Shown here: piece by piece, positions 26,799-36,276 of the stretch
Numbering within the stretch: the stretch's first letter is position 1
Layout of the letters: each line of letters starts with the position of its first letter
Assembly (NCBI RefSeq): GCF_038622445.1
Contig: NZ_CP152019.1
Location: forward strand, 434,001-498,000
DNA length: 64,000 bases
Source: Sporosarcina sp. FSL K6-1522
Lineage (GTDB): Bacteria; Bacillota; Bacilli; Bacillales_A; Planococcaceae
Direction: 5' to 3'
The notes under the pieces: generated by a model
The model's database searches: none
Told to the model about the DNA's origin: nothing
What the model saw: the letters and a program-made list of their open reading frames with translations, nothing else
Program-made: the position numbers and the translations under genes

Positions 26799-27809
26799 TT
26801 ATACTTCTTCCAACAAAAATCCTCTTGGCAATGTATCACGTGGGTCCACTAAAAACTGATGAATCCCTGTCAAATAAGCTTGCCCCGTCACTTTCGGAAT
26901 GACCGCCTTATGCTCACTTACATTAGATACCGACAAAATTTCGCCGATGAATTGCCCATCTGTAATACTCTCATGAACAAATGTGCCGTTTTCACCCAAT
27001 GTGCCATTCTCATACAACGTTGCAAGTCTTGCACAAGTACCCGTTCCACATGGCGAACGGTCTACTTGCTCATCCGCAAAAATCGTCACATTACGTAAAT
27101 CAGCATTCTCTTGGACAGGCTCATCTGAGAAAATGACTCCATAAATCCCGTGTAAACCGCTTTCAAGTGGATGAACGACATTAAGTTCCGCTTCAATATA
27201 ATGCTTAATTTTTGTCCCCCACTTTTGCAGCGCTGGTAAATCCTTTGTATTGACCTTTAAGCCAATATCCTTACTTTGCGCAACCGCATAGAAAGCGCCT
27301 CCAAAAGCAACATCAACTGTAAATTCATAGCCTTCAATATTCACAGGTACATCTTTTTTCAATACAAATGAAGGAACATTTTCAAATGAAACCGATTCCA
27401 CAATTGAGCCGTTGCATTTCGCATACGCAATAACTTCCCCAGCAGGGCTATCGATTACAAACTTCTGATTTTCTTCCGTCACTTTAAAGCGACCTGTTTC
27501 GATCCCCATCGTAATCACACCAACAATTCCATGTCCACACATCGTACTCCAGCCTTCATTGTGCATAAACAATACTCCGAAATCGGCATGTGGGCTTGCC
27601 GGCGGTGTGATGATACAACCATACATTCCATGGTGTCCACGTGGTTCCAGCATCAAAACTTTTCGAATGTCATCTAAATGCTCCATGCAATAAGCTCGTC
27701 TTTCTAGCTGTGTTTCCCCTTTAATTTCCGGTAGTCCATCCGTAATAATCCGTAAAGGCTCTCCCGCAACATGGACATCTACAGTTGAATACATATGATT
27801 AATAATCAT
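26799..27809 (-). CDS. Proline racemase-family enzyme, probable trans-3-hydroxy-L-proline dehydratase or epimerase
   Basis: A 336-residue protein with [25 protein letters not shown], first catalytic Cys91 in MCGHGIVG and second Cys254 in [11 protein letters not shown]. Both catalytic cysteines are therefore present. Human-type trans-3-hydroxyproline dehydratases have Thr at the second position, so sequence alone allows proline racemase, hydroxyproline epimerase or dehydratase. The neighbouring cyclodeaminase-family reductase argues for dehydration of trans-3-hydroxyproline followed by reduction to proline. ATG 27809, eight bases after GGGGAGA, is preferred over TTG 27815. It is the first gene of its operon, divergent from an XRE-cupin regulator. 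Confidence 0.85.
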   Translation of the reverse strand: MIINHMYSTVDVHVAGEPLRIITDGLPEIKGETQLERRAYCMEHLDDIRKVLMLEPRGHHGMYGCIITPPASPHADFGVLFMHNEGWSTMCGHGIVGVITMGIETGRFKVTEENQKFVIDSPAGEVIAYAKCNGSIVESVSFENVPSFVLKKDVPVNIEGYEFTVDVAFGGAFYAVAQSKDIGLKVNTKDLPALQKWGTKIKHYIEAELNVVHPLESGLHGIYGVIFSDEPVQENADLRNVTIFADEQVDRSPCGTGTCARLATLYENGTLGENGTFVHESITDGQFIGEILSVSNVSEHKAVIPKVTGQAYLTGIHQFLVDPRDTLPRGFLLEEV

Positions 27810-27857
27810 TAACAAATCTCCCCTTTAACGTTATCATTGGTATACAAACACCTGAAT

Positions 27858-27896
27858 TTGAAGTGATATAAAAATATAATTGAACCACCACTTCAA
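27858..27896. promoter_or_regulatory. Inverted repeat in the divergent control region, candidate operator
   Basis: TTGAAGTG (27858-27865) and CACTTCAA (27889-27896) are inverted copies separated by 23 bases, each flanked by GAATT-like sequence. They lie between the racemase-family gene and the divergent XRE-cupin regulator. This is a plausible binding site for that regulator. Confidence 0.5.
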
Positions 27897-27970
27897 TTCC
27901 AATCAACTTTATAGTAAGGTAATAACAATATTCTGTCAACACGAACTAGTAAAAGAATTGAGGTATCTTT

Positions 27971-28510
27971 ATGGACATAGCAATCGGCGAAAAAATTAAA
28001 CTGCTTCGCAAAGAAAAAAAACTCACACTCAAAGAGATTGCGGAAAAAACCGACCTATCCATCAGTTTCCTATCCCAAGTAGAGCGTATGAAATCCTCTT
28101 TAACACTTGAATCCCTGAAAAAAATTTCCGAAGTGCTACAAGTAAACCCTAGCTACTTTTTTTCCACCAACACAGAACAAACACAACCAACCGTCATTCG
28201 CGGAATCGACAGTGACAACGATTTGACAATCAACCAATTCATCTACAAAGATTTGTCCGGCAATCAAGGCGACTTAGGCTTCAGCCCCATTCTCGTCATC
28301 CTTCATCCAGGCGAAAACAAAGGTCGTCCCTTCACGCACCACGGAAAAGAATTCCTGTACGTGTTAGAAGGCACACTCACTGTCCAAATCAACGATGAAG
28401 AGTACCTTTTACAAGAACATGACACGATCATCATCGACTGTAGCCGACCACATTATTGGCTCAATACAACGGAACAATCCGTGAAATTTCTCTGTGTTTC
28501 GTCAGGATAA
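27971..28510 (+). CDS. XRE-family regulator with C-terminal cupin domain, copy 2
   Basis: A 179-residue regulator with an N-terminal XRE helix-turn-helix (KKLTLKEIAEKTDLSISFLS, about residues 15-40) and a C-terminal cupin (HHGKEFLYVLEGTLTVQ). It shares the design of the regulator at 23530 and is probably a paralogue. GAGGT precedes the ATG. Divergent orientation to the racemase-symporter-cyclodeaminase operon, with an inverted repeat between them, suggests it controls that operon and itself. Confidence 0.9.
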   Translation: MDIAIGEKIKLLRKEKKLTLKEIAEKTDLSISFLSQVERMKSSLTLESLKKISEVLQVNPSYFFSTNTEQTQPTVIRGIDSDNDLTINQFIYKDLSGNQGDLGFSPILVILHPGENKGRPFTHHGKEFLYVLEGTLTVQINDEEYLLQEHDTIIIDCSRPHYWLNTTEQSVKFLCVSSG

Positions 28511-28534
28511 ACAGCATTTTCAACAAATGGAAAG

Positions 28535-28566
28535 ACACCTCTATTGGCGATTTTAAATAGAGGTGT
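28535..28566. terminator. Bidirectional intrinsic terminator between convergent genes
   Basis: ACACCTCTATT pairs with AATAGAGGTGT around a ten-base loop, 25 bases after the stop codon of the XRE-cupin regulator gene and 48 bases from the end of the OPT transporter gene. The T tracts are short on both sides. Confidence 0.8.
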
Positions 28567-28614
28567 TTAAGTAGGATAATTATATTTTTATAAGCTCCCC
28601 CCTGAAAGGTACAA

Positions 28615-30201
28615 TTATTTGCCCACTTTCAGAATCGAATTAAAAAAGTTGTAAATCGCATCTCCTGCGATAATACCGGCAGCCATAATCGTCATATTTT
28701 GCTCATGTTTTGCCGCACTACTTTTCATAATGATAAATCGAATAACAATCCCCGCTAACACAGCCCATCCAGCAATAGGATTCAGCAACAATAAGCCCGT
28801 TGCAAACAAAATCCCCATCTGCCGTTTTGAACCGCCAATAAATTGTATAAGCGCACCCGGAATTGCCCAAATCAGTAACTGTTTTGCAATATCGCCTGAA
28901 ATACCCGACTCAATTGTAGCCGCGTAAACGTGGTTAACTGGTGGAATTAATCCTTGAGAAAAATAAGCATCAAATGACAGTAATACCACTATCGCCGCGA
29001 CAAAAAAACCTACAAGGCCGGCATATAATTGATGGCGACGCCCTTTTTTCTCAAATTCCATATCTGTCCCATTTCCCCTAATGATATAACCTGTTTTCAA
29101 GTCGTACCCCATATCAGCAAAAGCAACCCCTGTACATGCACTAAATCCAACTAATAACGCCAATGCTTCGACAGGAAATCCGATTAAAATCCCAATAATC
29201 AGTGTAATAAGCGCAACAGCGAATGCTGGAAACCAGCCGGCATGCATCGCTGCAATACCCACAATCAGTTCATGCGCAAATGCAGCTAGAGTCGCAAAAA
29301 AGATGAAGCCAATAAGCATACCCGGCGACATATCCGTGTATAGTCCGCCCAACACCGCTAACAATATCGATATCGCTACATATGCGATAAAACCATACCC
29401 GAACGCTTGTCCCAGTTCTTTATTGCCCCTGGAAAACCCTTCTTCAATCGCAGCTTCGCCTTTCTTTTTATTAAAGATTAGAATAACAACTTGAACTAAA
29501 GCTACGATTCCTGCACCTATCATAAAACCGTGTGGAATGTAAAGTTCATTGATATCTACACCAAATATTGGCGTGGAATAACCCCTTAACAGCAGTCCTA
29601 CCCCAAACATTGTCAGTGCCCAAATGTTCCCGATAAAGGCGACACCAAAAGCCGACATCGGAATTTTCAAGAACGATCCAACTACCCCAATTCCGATTCC
29701 TACAAGCAAAAACTTCGCTCGGCTTCCCCCTTCATCTCCCGCTTTAATCGCTTCCGCGGTTGCAATTCCTGGTGGCCAAGCCTCTTTTGCCGGAAACACT
29801 TTTGTATCAAACATTTTGTAAAGTAAAATAGCATCAATAAACATTGCAACCGTGACACCAATAAACAATGGCATAATCAAATGGTGCATACCAAGCACAT
29901 ATGGTATGCCAATAGGTAGCATCAGACTACTAGCAGCTCCAAAAGTTGCTGCTGAAATAGAAGTCTGAACAAGATTTTGACTATGAATCGATTTAAATTT
30001 AAACAACATTTTCAAAGGTATTCTTGCAAGAATCATTGCAAATACAGCACCAACAATGGACGTATTCGCCGAAATTCCAAGTGAAGTAATCAGTTGAACA
30101 CCAATGATTGCACCAATAACAGACATTAGAATGACGACAATCATAATAGCTGGGTTTAATATCGTCGGATGACTCTTTTCAATATGTTTTTTATTCACCA
30201 T
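28615..30201 (-). CDS. OPT-family transporter (oligopeptide/metal-chelate type)
   Basis: A 528-residue polytopic membrane protein with about fourteen hydrophobic segments. Early ARIPLKMLFKFKSIHSQNLVQT followed by SLMLPIGIPYVLG, and AKEAWPPGIATAEAIKAGDEGG in the middle, are typical of the OPT/YSL superfamily. These proteins import peptides or small chelates with protons. ATG 30201 has AAAGGAG ten bases upstream; the frame extends further but the extension lacks a better site. It lies 28 bases after the IclR regulator in an operon with HyuA/HyuB copy 2, whose substrate it may bring in. Confidence 0.88.
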   Translation of the reverse strand: MVNKKHIEKSHPTILNPAIMIVVILMSVIGAIIGVQLITSLGISANTSIVGAVFAMILARIPLKMLFKFKSIHSQNLVQTSISAATFGAASSLMLPIGIPYVLGMHHLIMPLFIGVTVAMFIDAILLYKMFDTKVFPAKEAWPPGIATAEAIKAGDEGGSRAKFLLVGIGIGVVGSFLKIPMSAFGVAFIGNIWALTMFGVGLLLRGYSTPIFGVDINELYIPHGFMIGAGIVALVQVVILIFNKKKGEAAIEEGFSRGNKELGQAFGYGFIAYVAISILLAVLGGLYTDMSPGMLIGFIFFATLAAFAHELIVGIAAMHAGWFPAFAVALITLIIGILIGFPVEALALLVGFSACTGVAFADMGYDLKTGYIIRGNGTDMEFEKKGRRHQLYAGLVGFFVAAIVVLLSFDAYFSQGLIPPVNHVYAATIESGISGDIAKQLLIWAIPGALIQFIGGSKRQMGILFATGLLLLNPIAGWAVLAGIVIRFIIMKSSAAKHEQNMTIMAAGIIAGDAIYNFFNSILKVGK

Positions 30202-30229
30202 ATAGAAATCTCCTTTAGTCATATTTTCA

Positions 30230-30994
30230 TTAGTAATAGATACTCCCAAACTTATTAAAATAGCGTTGAATAGTAGCTGTCTTTGTTTGTATAATCTGCA
30301 ATGCTTCTTCTAATTTTTCTTCAGGCATTCTATACGATGGGCCCGCTATCGTTAGTGATCCAATAATCGTTCCAGCATCGTTGAACAGCGGTACCCCAAT
30401 CCCAAAAACAGATTCCGAAAACTCGCCTTTGGTAAAGCTCCAACCTTTCTCTGAAATATCCTTCAAATCTTGTCTAATCAATTCTTTGTCTGTCATTGTT
30501 TTTTCAGTAAATACTTTCATACCTGTTTCCAATATTTCTAACTGCTCTTTCTCAGGGATAAAAGCCATAATCACTTTGCAAGATGCCCCCACATAAAGCG
30601 GGGTACGTGTCCCGACAGCAACGTTAAATTGAATTTGTTGCTTACATTCTGCAATTTCAACGGTCACTCCCTCACGCCCATCTTTTAGCGTTAGAAAGAC
30701 CGTTTCATTAACAGATTCCGCTAATTCTTTCATGACTGGGACAACAAACTCAGATAGTTTCATTTTCTGTTTAATAACACTTGAAAACTCCAAAAACTTC
30801 AAACCCAATTCATAGTTCTTTGACACCTCATTTTGGATAAGGTATCCCTTTTTCTCATAGGTTTTTAGTATGCGATGCAATACAGTGTGATTCATATCCA
30901 TCGTGCGGGCTAACTCTCTCAATCCCCATTCCGGCGTTTCCAAAGTGAAGTAAGATAGTACATCCAATGCATTTTCTAATGTTTTTAACGTCAT
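30230..30994 (-). CDS. IclR-family transcriptional regulator
   Basis: A 254-residue regulator with an N-terminal winged helix (WGLRELARTMDMNHTVLHRILKTYEKKGYL) and a C-terminal IclR effector domain (VFLTLKDGREGVTVEI, PLYVGASCKVIMAF, GIGVPLFNDAGTIIGSLTIAG). GGGAGA precedes the ATG. It is the third gene of the hyuA2-hyuB2-IclR-OPT operon. The overlapping palindromes just downstream of the operon's presumed start site are its likely operator, making it an autoregulator. Confidence 0.92.
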   Translation of the reverse strand: MTLKTLENALDVLSYFTLETPEWGLRELARTMDMNHTVLHRILKTYEKKGYLIQNEVSKNYELGLKFLEFSSVIKQKMKLSEFVVPVMKELAESVNETVFLTLKDGREGVTVEIAECKQQIQFNVAVGTRTPLYVGASCKVIMAFIPEKEQLEILETGMKVFTEKTMTDKELIRQDLKDISEKGWSFTKGEFSESVFGIGVPLFNDAGTIIGSLTIAGPSYRMPEEKLEEALQIIQTKTATIQRYFNKFGSIYY

Positions 30995-31043
30995 ACACCC
31001 AATCTCCCATCACCGATTAATAACCGTCACAAAAGGTGCTCAT

Positions 31044-32777
31044 TTAATTTTTAATCCTAGACTCAGTCAAGCCGATGATTGTATCTTTTTGCTCGTTAAT
31101 AATCACACCAAACTTCTCATCGGCTTGTTTCACCGTGAAATAGCCATTCTTCACGTCTCTTAACACAGCTTCCGCATCCCTGTTAACCGCTTCACCATAA
31201 CCACCGCCTGTAGCAGTGACGAGATGAACGATGTCGCCTTTATCCAATTTCAGTCGTGACGACACACCAAAAGGTCCTATAACTTCTCCATTCTCCTTCT
31301 GCACTTCAATATAGCTAGATGAACCATCTTCCCCTTTATTCATTCCCCATGGTTTAAATTGATGGCGTCCGAAACTAACTGTAAGTTCTTGACCTTCACT
31401 CAAAGTTTGGTAAGAACGGATAACACCTGATCCACCGATGTATTCCCCAGCTCCTTCACCATCACATCTAAGTCCATAATTATCTACTCGTACCCCGTAC
31501 CTTGCCTCAGCAATTTCAATTGGCATATTGTACGTTTCTCCATTCCCCATACAAAACTGGCCTCGCTGTCCATCTTGGCCCTCTCCTGCTCCCCATCCAC
31601 CTAGTGTCGGTTCAACAATGAGAAATGGCTCATTTGTCTCTTGATGATTACCAGATAGCAGGAATGAACAGACAGACAAAAGGTGCCCGGCAGTTAGCCG
31701 ATCTCGCAACAATGGCGCCAATGCCTTCCATATCAGTTCAGCCCCTCCGAGTCGCGCCTCAAAGTTCATCGATACGGGTGCTGGCCTTGTTGCAGAGACG
31801 ATTGAATTATCATCAACAATAATTTTTAACGGTTTGAACAGTCCTTCGTTTATCGTAAATTTGGGTCTCAAAATCGCTAAATACATCACCCGAACACTTG
31901 CAAGCAATCCGTAATAAGAGCAGTTTACGGGATTCATGACTTGTTCATGAGAGCCTCTAAAATCACAAATAAATTCGTTTTCTGTAATTGTTACTTTCAC
32001 TTTAATCGGATAAGGCCCGCCTTTTGCTGGATCCCCTTCTATATAATCTTGTGCTTCATAAGTTCCCTTTGGTAACTGCGCTAACTCTTTAAACGAATAT
32101 TCTTCCGCTTGCTGAACAAGGTTTTCCATCGTACTTGTTATACTGCTTTTCTTATATTTGAGACATAGTTCCTTGACTCTTTTTTCACCTGTCCGTAAAG
32201 CTGCAACTTGTGCCCACATATCCCCTAATGACAATTGTGGCAATCGAACATTCGTAGCGATGATGTCGACAATACCATCATTTATTTTTCCAGCTTCAAA
32301 TAATTTAACACCTGGTAGTTGCAAGCCTTCTTGATAAATTTCAGTCGAATTATTTGTAAAAGAACCTGGATCTTTGCCTCCAATTTCCGTCCAATGTCCC
32401 TTATTCGTTGAAAATGCGACAAGTTGCCCTTCATAGTAGATGGGCATGACAAGCCCAACATCAGATAAGTGCGAGCCACCGCCAACATAAGGATCATTGA
32501 TAATAATAATGTCACCTTCATTCAACTCATTTCCATCATCGTACTTCTCAAGCACATGCTGCACCATCGGGCTTAACATCCCTATAAAGCTCGTCACCCC
32601 ATTCCCTTGACTAATTAAATTCCCTTTCGCATCCGTTAAACCACATGCATAATCCAATACTTCGTAAAACATCGGACTCATTGAGGTTCTTGCCAATGCA
32701 ATAAACATTTCCTCACCGATAGACATCAACGAGTCTTTAATTACTTCTAACGTAAATGGATTGACGTTTGTCATCAT
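31044..32777 (-). CDS. hyuB: Hydantoinase/oxoprolinase-type amidohydrolase subunit B, copy 2
   Basis: A 577-residue HyuB-family protein. It has NPFTLEVIKDSLMSIGEEM, IINDPYVGGGSHLSDVG, HWTEIGGKDPGSFTNN, a Gly-rich PTLGGWGAGEGQDGQRG and C-terminal TATGGGYGEAVNRD. It is a distant paralogue of the copy at 19568, about 27 residues longer and clearly divergent, so the two sets probably act on different substrates. ATG 32777 or 32774 may serve as start. It overlaps the upstream HyuA gene by four bases. Confidence 0.9.
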   Translation of the reverse strand: MMTNVNPFTLEVIKDSLMSIGEEMFIALARTSMSPMFYEVLDYACGLTDAKGNLISQGNGVTSFIGMLSPMVQHVLEKYDDGNELNEGDIIIINDPYVGGGSHLSDVGLVMPIYYEGQLVAFSTNKGHWTEIGGKDPGSFTNNSTEIYQEGLQLPGVKLFEAGKINDGIVDIIATNVRLPQLSLGDMWAQVAALRTGEKRVKELCLKYKKSSITSTMENLVQQAEEYSFKELAQLPKGTYEAQDYIEGDPAKGGPYPIKVKVTITENEFICDFRGSHEQVMNPVNCSYYGLLASVRVMYLAILRPKFTINEGLFKPLKIIVDDNSIVSATRPAPVSMNFEARLGGAELIWKALAPLLRDRLTAGHLLSVCSFLLSGNHQETNEPFLIVEPTLGGWGAGEGQDGQRGQFCMGNGETYNMPIEIAEARYGVRVDNYGLRCDGEGAGEYIGGSGVIRSYQTLSEGQELTVSFGRHQFKPWGMNKGEDGSSSYIEVQKENGEVIGPFGVSSRLKLDKGDIVHLVTATGGGYGEAVNRDAEAVLRDVKNGYFTVKQADEKFGVIINEQKDTIIGLTESRIKN

Positions 32778-34822
32778 GATTTCACTCCCGTCTCGATAAT
32801 TAGATTGCCGTACACATCTACCAATAATTTTTGATTTTCCATAATGACAGTAGATGCTGATTGTTCCTCTACGATGGCAGGGCCAGTTATTTCGAGCCCG
32901 CTTGTTAGTTTAGCTCTGTCGTAAATTGGCGTTTGATGCCAGCCGATGTTATGGAAAAATACATCTCTCTCTTCAATTTTCGCGTCAGATACACTAGCAT
33001 CACTTGCTTCCAACTTCGAGATGATGGGCTTTTCAACTTTTCCAAAACTAATCAGATGGACATTTACAATTTCAACAGCACTTTTCGGCAAATTAAAGGA
33101 ATAAATCTGTTCATGCATAGTATGGAATTGTGTCAAAATATCAGCAATACTTTCTTCATCCCACAAGCTGGTCGGAACGGGTACTTTCACAGTATGTTCT
33201 TGCCCGACATAGCGCAAATCGGCAAATCGGGAGAATAATACCCTGTCTTCATCGACTTGTTCTTTTTTAAATTGCTCATAGGCATGCTGTTCTAAATCCG
33301 CCCATTTCGCATTCATTTCTACTAAGTCCAAGGTATTTAATAGTTTGATATATGTTTGAATATAATCATGTCGCAAATCCGTCATCAACATTCCCCATGC
33401 AGAAAAGACAGAAGGGGATGCAGGAATAATGACTTTTCTCACACCGAGATCCCTTGCAAGTTCAGCCGCGTGCATAGGGCCCCCACCGCCAAAGGCAACT
33501 AGTGTAAAATCTTGTGGATCATAGCCTTTTCTTACCGAAATCAGCTTTAACGCATTAAGCATATTTGAATTTGCGATATCGATAATCCCCAACGCACCTT
33601 CTTCAGGAGTCACATTAAAATGACCTGCGACATTCTCTTCTATCGCATAACGGACCTCATCCAGATTGACTTCATAGTCAAAGTTTTTGCTCGATAGCCT
33701 ACCCACAAACAAATTGGCATCCGTCGTAGTCGGTAATTTTCCCCCTTGCCCATAAGCAACAGGGCCTGGGGATGATCCTGCTGATTGCGGACCAACCTTA
33801 AGTGAACCTAGCTCATCAATCCAAGCGATTGAACCGCCGCCATTTCCAATTTCTACAATATCGACAACAGGTACTTTAATCGGATAGCCTGCCTTTTTCT
33901 CAGACTTCTCGATATAATAATCTGTCGTTACTTTGACTTCGCCTTTACTAATTAACGAACATTTTGCCGTTGTACCTCCAATATCGAAAGCAATAATATT
34001 CTCTTCACCTATCATATCTCCTAAAATTGCAGCCCCAAATATTCCCGCTACCGGTCCAGATTCGACCATATTGATTGGAATATTCTTCGCATTGTCAAAC
34101 GTCGTTACACCACCGTTTGATTGCATAATATAACGGTTTTCTTTGATATTGAAATCACTTAATTTGTTTGAAAGATTATTAATATACGCATTCGCAGTCG
34201 GTTTAACATATGAATTCAGTACTGTTGTATTCGTTCTCTCATACTCCCTCCACTCCTTCGTAATCTCATAGGAAGCGCTTACAGAAACTTCAGGCCACAA
34301 TCCCTTTACAATCTCGGCAGCTCTTGCTTCATGTGTTGGATTAAGATACGAGTGTAAAAAGCAGATCGCAATCGCTTCAACTTTTTCTTCCTTAAAATAC
34401 TCAATGGCCTTTGCAATGTCAGCTTCATTTAATGATGTGACCACATTTCCTTTGTAATCTAACCGCTCTTCTACCTCTATTCTCAAATGTCTCTCTACAA
34501 AAGGTTCTGGCTTTTGGTATTTAAAGTTATATAAATCCGGTCTATTTCCCCTCGCAATTTCTAAAACATCTCTCGTTCCTTTTGTTGTCAGTAAGCCTAC
34601 TTTTACACCTTTTCTTTCTGTTAACGCATTAATAACAACCGTTGATCCATGAATGAACATATCGATTTCATCAAAATCAATGCTACTTTTTCTAATTACA
34701 TTAATGACACCATCCTCAAAATTAGGGGGTGTTGTATGTGATTTTGCATATCCGAATGTCCCTTGATCATCTACATATACTAGATCGGTGAATGTTCCAC
34801 CAATATCTGTTGCTACTCGCAT
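32774..34822 (-). CDS. hyuA: Hydantoinase/oxoprolinase-type ATPase subunit A, copy 2
   Basis: A 682-residue HyuA-family protein with phosphate loop ATDIGGTFTDLVYVD, FIHGSTVVINALTERKGV, a second loop AFDIGGTTAKCSLI and FGGGGPMHAAELARDLG. A GAGGAGG sits seven bases before the ATG. It starts the operon hyuA-hyuB-IclR-OPT transporter. A sigma-A type promoter and a set of palindromes lie directly upstream. With HyuB it should form an ATP-dependent amide-opening or carboxylating enzyme; the substrate is unknown. Confidence 0.92.
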   Translation of the reverse strand: MRVATDIGGTFTDLVYVDDQGTFGYAKSHTTPPNFEDGVINVIRKSSIDFDEIDMFIHGSTVVINALTERKGVKVGLLTTKGTRDVLEIARGNRPDLYNFKYQKPEPFVERHLRIEVEERLDYKGNVVTSLNEADIAKAIEYFKEEKVEAIAICFLHSYLNPTHEARAAEIVKGLWPEVSVSASYEITKEWREYERTNTTVLNSYVKPTANAYINNLSNKLSDFNIKENRYIMQSNGGVTTFDNAKNIPINMVESGPVAGIFGAAILGDMIGEENIIAFDIGGTTAKCSLISKGEVKVTTDYYIEKSEKKAGYPIKVPVVDIVEIGNGGGSIAWIDELGSLKVGPQSAGSSPGPVAYGQGGKLPTTTDANLFVGRLSSKNFDYEVNLDEVRYAIEENVAGHFNVTPEEGALGIIDIANSNMLNALKLISVRKGYDPQDFTLVAFGGGGPMHAAELARDLGVRKVIIPASPSVFSAWGMLMTDLRHDYIQTYIKLLNTLDLVEMNAKWADLEQHAYEQFKKEQVDEDRVLFSRFADLRYVGQEHTVKVPVPTSLWDEESIADILTQFHTMHEQIYSFNLPKSAVEIVNVHLISFGKVEKPIISKLEASDASVSDAKIEERDVFFHNIGWHQTPIYDRAKLTSGLEITGPAIVEEQSASTVIMENQKLLVDVYGNLIIETGVKS

Positions 34823-34845
34823 AAAAAGACCTCCTCTTGTTGGGT

Positions 34846-34870
34846 GGTTCTAATATAGAACCAGTGGTTC
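34846..34870. promoter_or_regulatory. Overlapping palindromes, candidate IclR-type operator
   Basis: GGTTCTA-ATA-TAGAACC (34846-34862) overlaps GAACCA-G-TGGTTC (34858-34870). Three GGTTC/GAACC half-sites are thus arranged in a row. The set lies between the presumed transcription start and the Shine-Dalgarno of hyuA copy 2, a typical repressor position. Confidence 0.65.
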
Positions 34871-34882
34871 GTTTATATGACA

Positions 34883-34911
34883 ATGTTAGGGTAACTATTC
34901 TAAATTGTCAA
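34883..34911 (-). promoter_or_regulatory. Sigma-A type promoter of the hyuA copy 2 operon
   Basis: On the minus strand a perfect -35 TTGACA (34911-34906) and -10 TAACAT (34888-34883) are separated by 17 bases. Transcription would begin at about 34876, just before the palindromic operator. Confidence 0.65.
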
Positions 34912-34993
34912 TATTATTTTAATATCGAAAATAACTCCCCATAGAGTAATCTTCTATTTTTAGTCCATTCGGATGTGTATACACGACAAAAAA

Positions 34994-35019
34994 GCTGAAC
35001 CCATTTTCACAGGTTCAGC
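34994..35019. terminator. Bidirectional intrinsic terminator
   Basis: GCTGAACC pairs with GGTTCAGC around a ten-base loop, with a T run to the right and an A run to the left, so it can work on both strands. On the minus strand it lies downstream of the short-chain dehydrogenase gene. Confidence 0.85.
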
Positions 35020-35115
35020 CCTTTTTTGTGGATAGATGCGACTAGCACTTTTCCACATGTGCATAACATTCAAAATCACCGCTTACCCACAATCTTATCC
35101 CCTTGCTCCACATGC

Positions 35116-35856
35116 TTACTTCAACATGCCGCCATCGACTTCTAAAACAGTGCCATTCACGAAGTCAGACTCGTCGGATGCCAGAAATAAATAAGCATTT
35201 GCCACATCTTCAGGTTTTCCCAATCTCGGAGCATAGGTCATCTGTCGAATACGCTCCAATATCTTTGCCGGAATCGTCTCAATCATTTCGGTTTCGATAA
35301 ATCCAGGCGCCACAGCATTGACATTAATGCCTTTCGGACCAAATTCTTTCGCCCATGTCTGCGTCATTCCGATAATACCCGCTTTCGACGCTGCATAATT
35401 CGTCTGTCCAATATTGCCGCCCGTGCCTGCAATTGAGGATGTGCTAATGACTTTCCCTTTTCCCTGCGCAAGCATCGTCGGTAAAAATGCTTGTGTACAA
35501 TAGAAGACACCCGTCAAATTCACATCAATCACCCGCTGGAAATCGGCCGCTTCTAGCTTCAACGTCATCGCATCTTTCGTAATTCCTGCATTATTAATGA
35601 GCACATCTACTCGCCCAAACGTCTCTAGTACATTTGCTGCCATTGCTTTTACGCTAGCTTGGCTCGCAACATCTACTTGAAAAAATACCGCGTTAACCCC
35701 ATCCGCTCGCAATTTTTCTGCCTTCGCTTCCCCAGCTTGCTCATTATAGTCAACGATTGCCAACTGCGCCCCCTGTTGGCCAAAAAGAGTCGCTGCTACA
35801 GCCCCAATGCCATTTGCTGCACCTGTAATCACCGCTACTTTACCCGCTAAACGCAA
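35116..35856 (-). CDS. Short-chain dehydrogenase/reductase, FabG-like
   Basis: A classical SDR of 246 residues when started at TTG 35856, the usual FabG length. This start has GGGGGAG six bases upstream, whereas the ATG at 35871 has no good site. Motifs in order are the cofactor loop TGAANGIG, the NNAG loop, the catalytic Ser in STSSIAG, YAASK with catalytic Tyr and Lys, and PGFIETEM. It probably reduces a 3-oxoacyl or similar keto group with NAD(P)H. It is the last gene of an operon with a PlsY-like acyltransferase and a GNAT-aminotransferase fusion, so it may act on that product, not in bulk fatty acid synthesis (inference). Confidence 0.88.
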   Translation of the reverse strand: MRLAGKVAVITGAANGIGAVAATLFGQQGAQLAIVDYNEQAGEAKAEKLRADGVNAVFFQVDVASQASVKAMAANVLETFGRVDVLINNAGITKDAMTLKLEAADFQRVIDVNLTGVFYCTQAFLPTMLAQGKGKVISTSSIAGTGGNIGQTNYAASKAGIIGMTQTWAKEFGPKGINVNAVAPGFIETEMIETIPAKILERIRQMTYAPRLGKPEDVANAYLFLASDESDFVNGTVLEVDGGMLK

Positions 35857-35923
35857 ATCGTTCTCCCCCATCCCGATTGTTAGATGACGCCTATATTAAC
35901 CTATTCATACACCGTCAATCTTA

Positions 35924-36259
35924 TCAAGCTCGCTCGATATATTCCTCTACAGCCTTTCCAATTTCAGCTTTACTAATCGCATAATGTGTAGCTTGCCAAA
36001 TTCCTTTACCATCCTTCAATAAGAATAGCTGTGGTGACTCATGTCGAATGCCTAAGTCCCTTTCAATTTCATTAGAAACTGGACGACTGTCTTGCACAGT
36101 CAAAAAATATTTGGGAATCGTTGTCGTATACGCCTCGAACACGCTAAACGCAGCAATACTCACCGGACACGTCATACTATGCTTTAACACAAATAACGGT
36201 GCCTCTTTTGATTGCTCTAATACATCATGCCATTCCTCGATGGCTTGTAACTCTTTCAT
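35924..36259 (-). CDS. ytxJ: YtxJ-type monothiol bacilliredoxin
   Basis: A 111-residue thioredoxin-fold protein. The active-site segment SMTCPVS carries a single Cys where thioredoxins have CxxC, as in YtxJ proteins. HESPQLFLLKDGKGIWQATHYAIS is the conserved cis-Pro region. Such proteins remove bacillithiol from mixed disulfides in the cytosol. AAGGAGAGG precedes the ATG. It sits inside the PlsY-like/GNAT-aminotransferase/SDR operon, 17 bases after the fusion gene, which is unusual company. Confidence 0.9.
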   Translation of the reverse strand: MKELQAIEEWHDVLEQSKEAPLFVLKHSMTCPVSIAAFSVFEAYTTTIPKYFLTVQDSRPVSNEIERDLGIRHESPQLFLLKDGKGIWQATHYAISKAEIGKAVEEYIERA

Positions 36260-36276
36260 ACAAATCCTCTCCTTAT

